In this document: piece by piece, positions 1 to 6,131 of the stretch
Position numbering within the stretch: position 1 is the stretch's first letter
Layout of the letters: the number at the start of each line of letters is the position of its first letter
NCBI GenBank assembly: GCA_031273965.1
Contig: JAISQX010000186.1
Location: 1 to 7,469, forward strand
Origin: Clostridiales bacterium
GTDB lineage: Bacteria > Bacillota > Clostridia > Christensenellales > JAISNN01
Length of the DNA stretch: 7,469 nucleotides
Direction: 5' to 3'
Made by a program: the position numbers and the translations under genes
Notes under the pieces: generated by a model
The model's database searches: none
What the model saw: the letters and a program-made list of their open reading frames with translations, nothing else
Told to the model about the DNA's origin: nothing

Positions 1-1707
1 AATTATGACGAGTTGATAGCGACGTTGGAAGGAAACTATGGCATAGCCGATGTGGACGTCGAAGTAAACGGAGGCGAAGCAGCGATAGACGCGGGCGAGT
101 ATGAAGTGGTGGTGACACTGACGGCATATTCGGACGAAGGCGAAGCGTACGCGTTTGAGAACGGCGAGACGGAGTTAGTGTTGACGTTGACGCTGACGAT
201 AGCGCCGAGAACGATTTTCGTGGAAGGAATCAAAGCCAATGATAAATCTTATGACGGAAAAACGGATATAGTTATCGACACGAGCGACGCGGAGTTTATC
301 GGAATTATCGAAACCGATAAAGGCTATGTACAAGTAAGGGTCAAGGACGGCGGCGACATAGGACATACGGAAAACGCGGCTCCGGGCAAAGGCAAACTCG
401 TTTATATAGAAATTGAACTTAGCGGCGACGCGGATAAGATCAAGAACTACAGCATAAACGGCGTAGCCGACGTTACGGTCAATATAAGGGCGACGGGCGT
501 CGAAGGGGAAAACGATGAGAATCCGGACGACGACCTAGTTATAAGCGACGAAATCGTAGCGCTTATCGCGGACGCAATAAACGACAAAACCGTAGTTTAT
601 AATAAGAGCGCGCACAATGACGCGTTTGACGCAAACATAGCGGAGGTGTTGAACGATTATACGGACGAGATAAGCGGATTTACCGTAAGTTTTGACAAAA
701 CGCCCGTCGACGCCGGATGCTACACCGCTATTATTAAGTTCATTGCATTTATGGATGAAAGTATAGCATATGCTTTTGAAAACGGAGAGATCTATACCGA
801 GATTGAAGCGACGTTGTTTATCATACCGAAAAATGTGTCTTTGAACGGAGTAAGCGCGGTAAATAGAGAATATGACGGAAGCGTCTATGTCGACATTAAT
901 GTTAATAATGCCGAGCCTCAATTCGGCGGATTGATAAGCGGGGATAATTTGGGCTTTGAAATCCTGAACGGCGGCAAGGGTTATATGGCAAACGCAAGCG
1001 TAGGCACGGAAAAAGTTGTAACCGTTGAGGCAATATTGACGGGCGCGGATGCAAAAAATTACTCACTTGAAGAAATAACCGGAATCAGAGTAACCATAAG
1101 AGCCACCGGCGTAAGTGAGGACGAAGACCAGAATGACGATTATATTGTCAAAAGCGAAACGGTGGAAGCTATTGAAGACGCAATATCCGATAAGACGGTC
1201 GTTTATAACAAGACACCGCAGACCGACGCATTTGATGCGGAAATTGAAGAAGCTCTAATGGCGTATGAAGGTAAAATAAGCGGATACGAGGTTATCTTTG
1301 AGAGTGATCCGATAAATGCGGGCGAATACACTGCAACCATAGTGCTTGAGGCGTACGAGGATAGCGACGAGGCTTACGCTTTTGCAAACGGAGAGAGGTA
1401 TATCGAAATAGTCAAGAAAATAACGGTAAAGAAGAAAGCGCTAATAGTGGAGGGCGCGACGCCTGAGAACAGAGCGTATGACGGAAGCGTTTGGGTGAAT
1501 GTAAACATACCGGAAAATCCGGAATATGACACGATATTTGCGGACGACGACGTCGAAGTTATCATCTTGAACAACGGCAAAGGCTACATGACCGACGCGA
1601 ATGCAGGACAAAACAAAGCCGTATATATTGACGTCGAGCTAAGAGGCGATTCCGCGGAAAACTATGAGACATACGTTTTGACCGGATTTAAAGTCAATAT
1701 AGCCAAG
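1..1707 (+). repeat. Three in-frame copies of a ~200-residue MBG+YDG unit (third-copy end approximate)
   Basis: Copy A (partial) runs from 1 to about 500, copy B from about 538 to 1110, and copy C from about 1147 to 1707. The YDG codons recur at 250, 871 and 1477, a period of about 605-620 bases. Matching landmarks are DKTVVYNK (residues 191-198 and 393-400), AYAFENGE/AYAFANGE (45-52, 252-259, 454-461) and NGGKGYM/NNGKGYM (319-325 and 520-526). Protein similarity is clear but the nucleotide copies have diverged, so this is an old duplication rather than a recent tandem expansion. A shortened unit with only the YDG part follows at about 1708-1962. Confidence 0.8.
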
Positions 1708-2091
1708 CAAATAATAAGCGCAAATGTGACGGCGCACGATAAGAAGTACGACGGAACGACGCAAGCAAACGTGGACGTCAGCTTTACCGGATTAAAAGAA
1801 GGCGAAACACTGACGGAAGGAGTCGATTATGTGATAACCGCCGAATATGACAGCGCGGAAGCCGGAAACGACAGAACCGTCAATGTCACCGTCGAACTTA
1901 TAAACTCAAATTATACGTTTGAATCGGGTACCGGCGTATCGTTCTCATTGGACGCAGAGATAGCCGCGTCCGCGGATGAACTTGCATCGTGGGGTTGGCT
2001 GTTAATCATAGCGGCTACCATAATAGCGTTACTTCTGTGCATGTATTATGCGAGGAGCAAGCAAAAAAGCATGCAAAGCAAAAAGCGTTAA
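1..2091 (+). CDS. C-terminal part of a repetitive MBG/YDG-module surface protein with a C-terminal membrane anchor (5' end outside window)
   Basis: The frame is open from base 1 (codons for N-Y-D-E precede a TTG at 13), and these residues fit inside a repeat, so TTG 13 is not a credible start and the gene is truncated by the window. Numbering from TTG 13, 692 residues are visible. They hold three copies of a roughly 200-residue unit: an Ig-like MBG-type segment (DAGEY/AYAFENGE motifs at about 27-52, 233-259 and 435-461), then a YDG segment (YDG at 80-82, 287-289 and 489-491). A fourth, lone YDG module has YDG at 579-581. Acidic linkers (about 163-175 and 367-378) separate the units. A hydrophobic segment at about 660-680 precedes the basic tail RSKQKSMQSKKR, which suggests a single-pass anchor with the repeats outside the cell. 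No LPXTG motif is present. Modules of this kind occur in large surface proteins of gut Firmicutes; a role in adhesion or as a cell-wall stalk is inference. The signal peptide and any ligand-binding head would lie upstream. Confidence 0.85.
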   Translation, partial: NYDELIATLEGNYGIADVDVEVNGGEAAIDAGEYEVVVTLTAYSDEGEAYAFENGETELVLTLTLTIAPRTIFVEGIKANDKSYDGKTDIVIDTSDAEFIGIIETDKGYVQVRVKDGGDIGHTENAAPGKGKLVYIEIELSGDADKIKNYSINGVADVTVNIRATGVEGENDENPDDDLVISDEIVALIADAINDKTVVYNKSAHNDAFDANIAEVLNDYTDEISGFTVSFDKTPVDAGCYTAIIKFIAFMDESIAYAFENGEIYTEIEATLFIIPKNVSLNGVSAVNREYDGSVYVDINVNNAEPQFGGLISGDNLGFEILNGGKGYMANASVGTEKVVTVEAILTGADAKNYSLEEITGIRVTIRATGVSEDEDQNDDYIVKSETVEAIEDAISDKTVVYNKTPQTDAFDAEIEEALMAYEGKISGYEVIFESDPINAGEYTATIVLEAYEDSDEAYAFANGERYIEIVKKITVKKKALIVEGATPENRAYDGSVWVNVNIPENPEYDTIFADDDVEVIILNNGKGYMTDANAGQNKAVYIDVELRGDSAENYETYVLTGFKVNIAKQIISANVTAHDKKYDGTTQANVDVSFTGLKEGETLTEGVDYVITAEYDSAEAGNDRTVNVTVELINSNYTFESGTGVSFSLDAEIAASADELASWGWLLIIAATIIALLLCMYYARSKQKSMQSKKR

Positions 2092-2143
2092 TTAAAAAAT
2101 CAGACAGTGCGACAACTATACAAAAGAAACAAAATAATTTATC

Positions 2144-2184
2144 AAAAAGAACCCGGCTGACCGGGTTCTTTTTGTTTGTTTTTA
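2144..2184 (+). terminator. Rho-independent terminator of the surface-protein gene
   Basis: The arm AAAAAGAACCCGG (2144-2156), a CTGA loop (2157-2160) and the arm CCGGGTTCTTTTT (2161-2173) form a perfect 13-bp stem. It runs into a T-rich tail to 2184. It starts 53 bases after the stop codon of the surface-protein gene. Because the A-rich 5' arm mirrors the T-rich 3' arm, it could also act on the minus strand. Confidence 0.95.
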
Positions 2185-2402
2185 CGGCTATAAAAAGCCG
2201 GCGCTTAGATATCATATCGGGTAAAATTATAGAAATAAAAAAGGTATAGAAACGCGATTATTTGAGTAGAAATCTTTGAAAACACGTATCAAAAACATAG
2301 GATTTTTTTGTTTAAAGGAAACCGATATACTTACAGAATACTGTAATACGAAAATGAAGAAACTAAATGAAGAAACGAAATATGACGGGAGGATGGATGA
2401 AT
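2185..2402. other. Spacer without a convincing gene; holds a small inverted repeat and a 13-base tandem repeat
   Basis: No ORF here has both length and a sensible ribosome binding site. Two structures stand out. TTACAG-AATA-CTGTAA is a perfect 6-bp inverted repeat at 2331-2346. AAATGAAGAAAC occurs twice at 2352-2363 and 2365-2376 (period 13, so not codon-phased). A GGGAGG at 2387-2392 lies just before two overlapping ATGs that open only micro-ORFs; these are discussed under findings. Confidence 0.5.
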
Positions 2403-2453
2403 AAAAAAAGCTTGTCTTATTTTAAATAAGACAAGCCGTTTTTTGCTTTTTTT
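2403..2453. terminator. Hairpin terminator, mainly for the minus-strand zinc-ribbon gene, possibly bidirectional
   Basis: GCTTGTCTTA (2410-2419) pairs perfectly with TAAGACAAGC (2427-2436) around a 7-base loop. Read on the minus strand, the stem lies about 22 bases after the zinc-ribbon stop codon and is followed by seven Ts (complement of 2409-2403), a canonical terminator. Read on the plus strand, it is followed by T-runs at 2439-2444 and 2447-2453, so it could also stop any transcript coming from the left. Confidence 0.9.
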
Positions 2454-2458
2454 GAAAA

Positions 2459-2647
2459 CTATCTGCGTCTATCGCCATAAGAGCCGTAGTTCCCGCCGCC
2501 GTTACGTTGCGCTTTCTTTGCTTTTCTGCAAGGAACGCATCTTTGCGGCTCGTTCTCAAAACCTTTTTCTCTGTAAAAAGCCTGCTCGTTTTCCGTAAAT
2601 ACGAATTCCGCGCCACAGTCTTTGCACTTCAAAACTTTGTCTGCCAT
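2459..2647 (-). CDS. Small zinc-ribbon domain protein
   Basis: This is a complete 62-residue protein. Two CxxC knuckles, CKDC (8-11) and CVPC (37-40), bracket a conserved middle with FVFTENEQ and FYREKGFENEP. That pattern is typical of the short 'probable zinc-ribbon' family of Firmicutes (PF13451 type, named from memory), so binding of one Zn2+ by four cysteines is expected. The family's exact role is not established; nucleic-acid or ribosome association is plausible. The C-terminal tail (about 49-62) is Gly/Tyr/Arg-rich and ends in RRR, which would suit RNA or DNA contact (inference). The start is fixed by AGGGAGGA at 2663-2656, 8 bases before the ATG. It is a single-gene unit with its own promoter, a leader of about 105 bases and its own terminator, divergent from the ligase gene. 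Confidence 0.9.
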   Translation of the reverse strand: MADKVLKCKDCGAEFVFTENEQAFYREKGFENEPQRCVPCRKAKKAQRNGGGNYGSYGDRRR

Positions 2648-2759
2648 TTCTCTTTTCCTCCCTTAAAAATTGACGGATCTTTTAATTGTTACTTATTGGT
2701 CTTTTTTAAGAGAATGAATCTTTTATAGAGATATAAGGCAAATTATTTTATCCTCATCA

Positions 2760-2788
2760 AATATATCACAAGCTGAGATAGATGTCAA
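2760..2788 (-). promoter_or_regulatory. Sigma-A-type promoter for the zinc-ribbon gene
   Basis: On the minus strand a perfect -35 TTGACA (2788-2783) is followed after 17 bases by -10 TATATT (2765-2760). The bases TGA just upstream of the -10 give an extended -10. The predicted start near 2753 leaves a leader of about 105 bases before the ATG, with no strong hairpin that I can see. Confidence 0.75.
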
Positions 2789-2864
2789 GCGAATTTTAGA
2801 AAAATTTTTTTTTCATTATATTCTCATTATTTTGAGTAATCTTTCCTCAAAAAGAAAAAACCTC
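2789..2864. other. AT-rich core of the divergent spacer
   Basis: There is no gene here. It holds A/T tracts (around 2799-2815) and one weak inverted repeat, TTTTGAG (2830-2836) with CTCAAAA (2846-2852) around a 9-base loop. No T-run follows on either strand, so it is not a terminator; a binding site or UP-like element is possible. Confidence 0.35.
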
Positions 2865-2893
2865 TTTTCAAATCGCTCGATATATGATACAAT
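2865..2893 (+). promoter_or_regulatory. Probable promoter of the acyl-CoA synthetase-like gene
   Basis: TTTTCA (2865-2870), a 17-base spacer and TACAAT (2888-2893), with TG at 2885-2886 making an extended -10. The -35 is poor, but the extended -10 compensates. The predicted start near 2900 gives a leader of about 83 bases. Confidence 0.55.
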
Positions 2894-2982
2894 ATAAATA
2901 ATAAAAAAGCAAACGCTAATATCACAAGAATATCACAAAATCAACGTAACACAAAAGCAATTTGAATGCGAGGTAGTTTTAC

Positions 2983-4656
2983 ATGCCTAATGAAACGTCG
3001 CCGTCTATGTACGAGAACTTGATGCAAACATTAAGGAGAGAGGAATTTCAAAAGAAAAAGTCTCTTTTGCATTTTGAAGGATTTACTTTGAATGTAAAAA
3101 AATTTATCGCCGCCGTAGATAAAGCCGCGGACATGCTGAATAAATTGGGCATATCTAAAGGCGACGTCGTCGCTATGAATTTGCCGAACACTATCAACGC
3201 TATAGTGTTATTTTATTCCGTGAACAAATTAGGAGCTATTGCCAGTCTTGTACATCCGTTGTTGCCGGTAGACGCGGTAAACGACATTGCAAAAACCGTC
3301 GGCGCCAAGCTTTTTATTACGCTTGACGATTATTACGAAAAAAACAGAGCAAAAATTATGCAATCGAACGTTAGAGTTCTTCTGTGCAGAATCAGTGACT
3401 ATTTACCGTTATGGAAAAAGATTATCTATAAAAGGAAAGAGCCTAAAAGGATAGAGAACACTCTCTATTATAGAGAGCTTTTAAAAGAAACCGAAAAAGC
3501 TTCACAGCTTTTGAGCGTATATAACGACGCAGCCGTATATTTACATTCGGCCGGGACTACGGGCAAGGCAAAGACTGTGATATTGTCAAATAACGCTATG
3601 AATAGTCTGTCTGACAGTCTGTTAAATATTATTCCCGGCGTCGACGTGCTCCGCAGTAAATGTATAATGGTTCTTCCGCTTTTTCACGGATTCGGATTGG
3701 GCGTGTGTATGCATACAATGCTTGCTCACGGCGCGGAGGTTATAGTCGTTCCGAAGTTTAACGCGCAAAAGTTTGCTTCGTCGGTTGGAAAATATAAAGC
3801 GACTATTTGCGCCGGCGTGCCGATAATGTTTGAAAAAATGTATAAGCTGCCTCAAAAGAAATTTTCAAAGCTTTCGTGTCTTGAGAATATATTCGTCGGC
3901 GGTGAGAAATTGAGCTTCTCATTAAAGGAAAAATTCGATAAGAGATTAAAACAAATTAATTCGAAAGCCGAATTGCTTGAGGGATACGGGCTGACCGAAA
4001 CCGTCACGGTATGTTGTGTAAATAAGCCCGACGATTATTCGGAAAACTGTGTCGGATATCCGTTAGATTGCGTGGAAATAGCCGTGGTCAACGAACAAAA
4101 CGAAGTCCAACCGTTCGGGACAAAAGGTGAAATTTGCGTTACGGGAGCGACGTTGATGAACGGTTATTTGGATCAAGCGGACAATAGTAGGTTCATTGAA
4201 ATTGAAAAAAAGAAATGTTCAGAGGCGGGGGCAGCCCCCCCATACAGCACATGCGAAGTGTCCGCGATTGAGAGAAAGAGGTATTTAAAGACGGGAGATA
4301 TCGGGTATCAGGACGAAAAAGGCAGAGTTTTCTTTGTGGACAGAATAAAAAGAATAATCAAGATAAACGGCATAACGGTTTTTCCGAACGAAATAGAAAA
4401 CGCGATAAAGACGTTACCGTTTGTTTCCGATTGCGCGGCGGTATATTTTGAGGGACGTATAAAAGCTTTTGCGGAAGTAGGCGACGTTTTATTACATACC
4501 GACGAGACAAAACAAAAAATAACGGAAGTTTGCCGCAAAAAGCTTATCCCTTACGCGATCCCGAAAGAGTTGGTTTTGATACGCGCGTTTCCGCGCAATC
4601 AGGTGGGAAAGATTGATATAAATAAGACGATGGAAATGCAAGAGGCGAATTTATAA
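2983..4656 (+). CDS. AMP-forming acyl-CoA synthetase-like ligase (ANL superfamily) with an in-frame insert
   Basis: This 557-residue enzyme is of the adenylate-forming family, which activates a carboxylate with ATP to an acyl-AMP and usually passes it to CoA or a carrier. Visible motifs in order: phosphate-binding loop HSAGTTGKAK (188-197), EGYGLTET (333-340), TGD (437-439) with the ribose-binding Asp, the hinge region VDRIKRIIKINGITVFPNEIE (split around R454/K456, E470) and the catalytic C-terminal lysine in NQVGKID (K543). All key residues are present and the length is normal for the family. No membrane segment or signal peptide is seen, so it is probably cytoplasmic. The substrate cannot be read from sequence; the overall form fits a medium/long-chain fatty acyl or aryl ligase. 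The start is supported by GAGGT at 2970-2974, 8 bases before the ATG. Residues about 412-432 are an unusual Ala/Pro/Cys-containing insert just before TGD (separate entry). No carrier protein or thioesterase gene is adjacent. Confidence 0.85.
   Translation: MPNETSPSMYENLMQTLRREEFQKKKSLLHFEGFTLNVKKFIAAVDKAADMLNKLGISKGDVVAMNLPNTINAIVLFYSVNKLGAIASLVHPLLPVDAVNDIAKTVGAKLFITLDDYYEKNRAKIMQSNVRVLLCRISDYLPLWKKIIYKRKEPKRIENTLYYRELLKETEKASQLLSVYNDAAVYLHSAGTTGKAKTVILSNNAMNSLSDSLLNIIPGVDVLRSKCIMVLPLFHGFGLGVCMHTMLAHGAEVIVVPKFNAQKFASSVGKYKATICAGVPIMFEKMYKLPQKKFSKLSCLENIFVGGEKLSFSLKEKFDKRLKQINSKAELLEGYGLTETVTVCCVNKPDDYSENCVGYPLDCVEIAVVNEQNEVQPFGTKGEICVTGATLMNGYLDQADNSRFIEIEKKKCSEAGAAPPYSTCEVSAIERKRYLKTGDIGYQDEKGRVFFVDRIKRIIKINGITVFPNEIENAIKTLPFVSDCAAVYFEGRIKAFAEVGDVLLHTDETKQKITEVCRKKLIPYAIPKELVLIRAFPRNQVGKIDINKTMEMQEANL
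4216..4278 (+). other. GC-rich hairpin insert within the ligase gene
   Basis: About 60 bases encode residues 412-432, placed between the IEKKK stretch (407-411) and YLKTGD. Family members normally have only a short 'DGWL/GKxYL'-type stretch here, so this is an extra segment. The DNA contains GGGGG (4227-4231), CAG and CCCCCCC (4235-4241), a strong hairpin quite unlike the AT-richer gene around it. It keeps the reading frame. It may be a small palindromic element captured in frame, or a homopolymer-driven expansion; boundaries are approximate. Confidence 0.5.
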
Positions 4657-4798
4657 ATTACCATGCCGCCAACGCCCGCCATTGTTCGCGAGCGTTATTA
4701 TAGCGCAAAAGCAGAGATTAAAAAAGGTTCTATAGGTTTTTTTATAGGGTATAATTATAGGCGGCACAAAAAAAATTGTCATTAAAGCTCTACTTCGT
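4657..4798. other. Ligase/malic-enzyme spacer, no gene and no clear terminator
   Basis: I see no U-tract hairpin after the ligase stop codon. TATAGG occurs three times at 4731-4736, 4743-4748 and 4756-4761 (steps of 12 and 13 bases). A TATAAT at 4750-4755 has no acceptable -35 upstream. An A8 run (4768-4775) leads into TTGTCA (4776-4781), the left arm of an inverted repeat whose right arm lies in the malic-enzyme promoter. Confidence 0.5.
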
Positions 4799-4827
4799 TT
4801 GACAAAACCGGCGCGTTTAAGTATCAT
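4799..4827 (+). promoter_or_regulatory. Strong promoter of the malic enzyme gene
   Basis: A perfect -35 TTGACA (4799-4804), a 17-base spacer and -10 TATCAT (4822-4827). The predicted start near 4834 gives a leader of about 48 bases. The -35 is embedded in TGACAA (4800-4805), the right arm of an inverted repeat with TTGTCA at 4776-4781, a possible operator. Confidence 0.8.
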
Positions 4828-4881
4828 TATGACCGCATATAAATTAGGATAAGAATGTAGTATTTATAAGGAGCTTAAAAA

Positions 4882-6054
4882 ATGGATTACAAAGAGCAAG
4901 CGTTAATAAAGCACAAAGAATGGGCGGGAAAAATCGAGGTAACTTCGAGAGTTCCCGTCAAGACAAAAGACGACTTAAGCGTCGCGTATACGCCCGGCGT
5001 TGCGGAGCCTTGTTTGGCTATCGAAAAAGATGTGAATCTTTCTTATATATACACGAGGAGAAACAATCTTGTAGCAGTCGTCACGGACGGTACGGCAGTA
5101 TTGGGACTGGGCGACATAGGCCCGGAAGCGGGAATGCCCGTCATGGAGGGCAAGTGCGTTCTGTTCAAAGAATTTGGAGACGTCGATGCGTTCCCTATTT
5201 GTATAAGGAGTAAAGACGTAAAAGAGATAGTCGACACATGCAGGCTTATTGCGGGCAGCTTCGGAGGAATCAATCTGGAGGATATATCATCGCCGAGATG
5301 CTTTGAGATAGAGAAGCAATTAAAGGAACAGTTGGATATTCCGGTGTTTCACGACGATCAACACGGCACGGCGGTTGTTTCGCTTGCCGCGCTCATAAAC
5401 GCGGCAAAGCTTGCAAAAAAGAGATTTAGCGAGCTTAATATTGTAGTTAGCGGAGCGGGCGCTTCGGCTATCGCCGTCACCAAGCTTCTTTTGTCCGCGG
5501 GCGTAAAAGACGCGGTACTATGCGACAGAACGGGAGCGGTATATAAAGGGCGCGAGGGATTAAATTCGATAAAAACCGAAATGGCGGAGATAACGAATAA
5601 ATGCGACAAAAAGGGAACTTTGGCGGAAGTCATAAAGGGCGCCGACGTATTTTTCGGGCTGTCCGCTCCGAAACTTCTTACCGCGGATATGGTCAAGTCG
5701 ATGAGTGAAAAGCCGATAATATTCGCCATGGCAAATCCAACTCCGGAAATTCTTCCCGACGAGGCGAAAGCGGCGGGAGCGTTTATCGTTGGCACGGGCA
5801 GATCGGATTATCCCAATCAGATAAACAACGTTTTGGCTTTTCCGGGCATTTTTCGCGGCGCTCTCGACGTCAGGGCAAGCGATATAAACGACGAGATGAA
5901 AATTGCCGCGGCGCACGCGCTTGCGGAACTTATTTCCGACGCCGAGTTAAATCCCGACTATATTATTCCCGCGCCGTTTGATACGCGCGTAGTTTCCGCC
6001 GTCGCGGAAAGAGTCAAACAAGCCGCGATAAGAACCAAGGTAAACAGAATATAA
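4882..6054 (+). CDS. Malic enzyme, short bacterial form (malate to pyruvate + CO2)
   Basis: This is a complete 390-residue protein, the usual length of the short bacterial malic enzymes that lack phosphotransacetylase fusions. It oxidatively decarboxylates malate to pyruvate with NAD or NADP and a divalent metal. Motifs in order: YTPGVAEPC with the catalytic Tyr (36-44), TDGTAVLGLGDIGP (68-81), MEGK with the general-base Lys (K91), LEDISSPRCFEIE with metal-ligand acids (E133/D134), HDDQHGTA (157-164), Rossmann loop SGAGASA (190-196), D215 at the end of the second strand, ANPTPEI (284-290) and GRSDYPNQINN (306-316). D215 would suit NAD, but cofactor choice is uncertain. The start is fixed by AAGGAG (4868-4873), 8 bases before the ATG. 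It is transcribed from its own promoter. The role is probably to feed pyruvate, CO2 and reducing power from C4 acids; it could also serve malate fermentation. Confidence 0.95.
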   Translation: MDYKEQALIKHKEWAGKIEVTSRVPVKTKDDLSVAYTPGVAEPCLAIEKDVNLSYIYTRRNNLVAVVTDGTAVLGLGDIGPEAGMPVMEGKCVLFKEFGDVDAFPICIRSKDVKEIVDTCRLIAGSFGGINLEDISSPRCFEIEKQLKEQLDIPVFHDDQHGTAVVSLAALINAAKLAKKRFSELNIVVSGAGASAIAVTKLLLSAGVKDAVLCDRTGAVYKGREGLNSIKTEMAEITNKCDKKGTLAEVIKGADVFFGLSAPKLLTADMVKSMSEKPIIFAMANPTPEILPDEAKAAGAFIVGTGRSDYPNQINNVLAFPGIFRGALDVRASDINDEMKIAAAHALAELISDAELNPDYIIPAPFDTRVVSAVAERVKQAAIRTKVNRI

Positions 6055-6063
6055 AAAATCTAT

Positions 6064-6098
6064 GGCATTGTTTTAGGGGGAGAATTCCCCCCCATGCT
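6064..6098. other. G5/C7 stem-loop just 3' of the malic enzyme gene
   Basis: GGGGGA (6076-6081) pairs with TCCCCC (6086-6091) around a GAAT loop. Outside it, GCAT (6065-6068) can pair with ATGC (6094-6097). It starts ten bases after the malic enzyme stop codon. No T-run follows on either strand, so it is not a standard intrinsic terminator; it may protect the mRNA 3' end or be a small palindromic repeat. It resembles the G5/C7 hairpin inside the ligase gene. Confidence 0.6.
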
Positions 6099-6131
6099 AT
6101 TATCGTACGACAATTTCAAGGTTTTGCATAT

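Larger units (their letters stand above)
2763..2938 (+). repeat. Three dispersed copies of ATATCACAA in the divergent spacer
   Basis: ATATCACAA occurs at 2763-2771, 2919-2927 and 2930-2938. The first and second copies extend to ATATCACAAG, and the last two lie 11 bases apart, about one helical turn. The first copy overlaps the -10 box of the zinc-ribbon promoter; the other two lie just downstream of the predicted ligase transcription start. This arrangement would suit a shared regulator, but the motif is short and AT-rich, so chance cannot be excluded. Confidence 0.4.

Noticed and set aside
535..921. 128-codon minus-strand ORF inside the repeat protein
   Set aside because: Shadow of the repetitive coding frame; composition is not protein-like and no start signal is seen.
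1..1707. CRISPR-like or recent tandem DNA repeat
   Set aside because: The repeats are long protein modules with diverged DNA; there are no short identical repeats with spacers.
13..2091. TTG at 13 as the true start of the surface protein
   Set aside because: The frame is open to base 1 and the residues before TTG belong to the repeat unit; no ribosome binding site or signal peptide is present.
1989..2249. 86-codon plus-strand ORF overlapping the end of the surface protein gene
   Set aside because: It runs out of frame through the membrane-anchor codons and straight across the terminator hairpin.
2354..2404. 16-codon ORF MKKLNEETKYDGRMDE as a small gene
   Set aside because: No ribosome binding site before its ATG, and it is built from a 13-base tandem repeat that does not respect codon phase.
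2731..2760. Alternative minus-strand promoter TTGATG-N18-TTATAT for the zinc-ribbon gene
   Set aside because: A far better match (TTGACA-N17-TATATT with extended -10) lies just upstream.
2759..2981. A riboswitch or T-box in the ligase leader
   Set aside because: The leader is only about 83 bases, AT-rich and weakly structured, with no recognised conserved core and no terminator/antiterminator pair.
4750..4755. TATAAT as the main malic enzyme promoter
   Set aside because: No acceptable -35 at the right distance; the TTGACA-N17-TATCAT at 4799-4827 is clearly stronger.
5358..5795. 145-codon minus-strand ORF inside the malic enzyme gene
   Set aside because: Opposite-strand shadow of a strongly conserved enzyme; no ribosome binding site and no recognisable domain.
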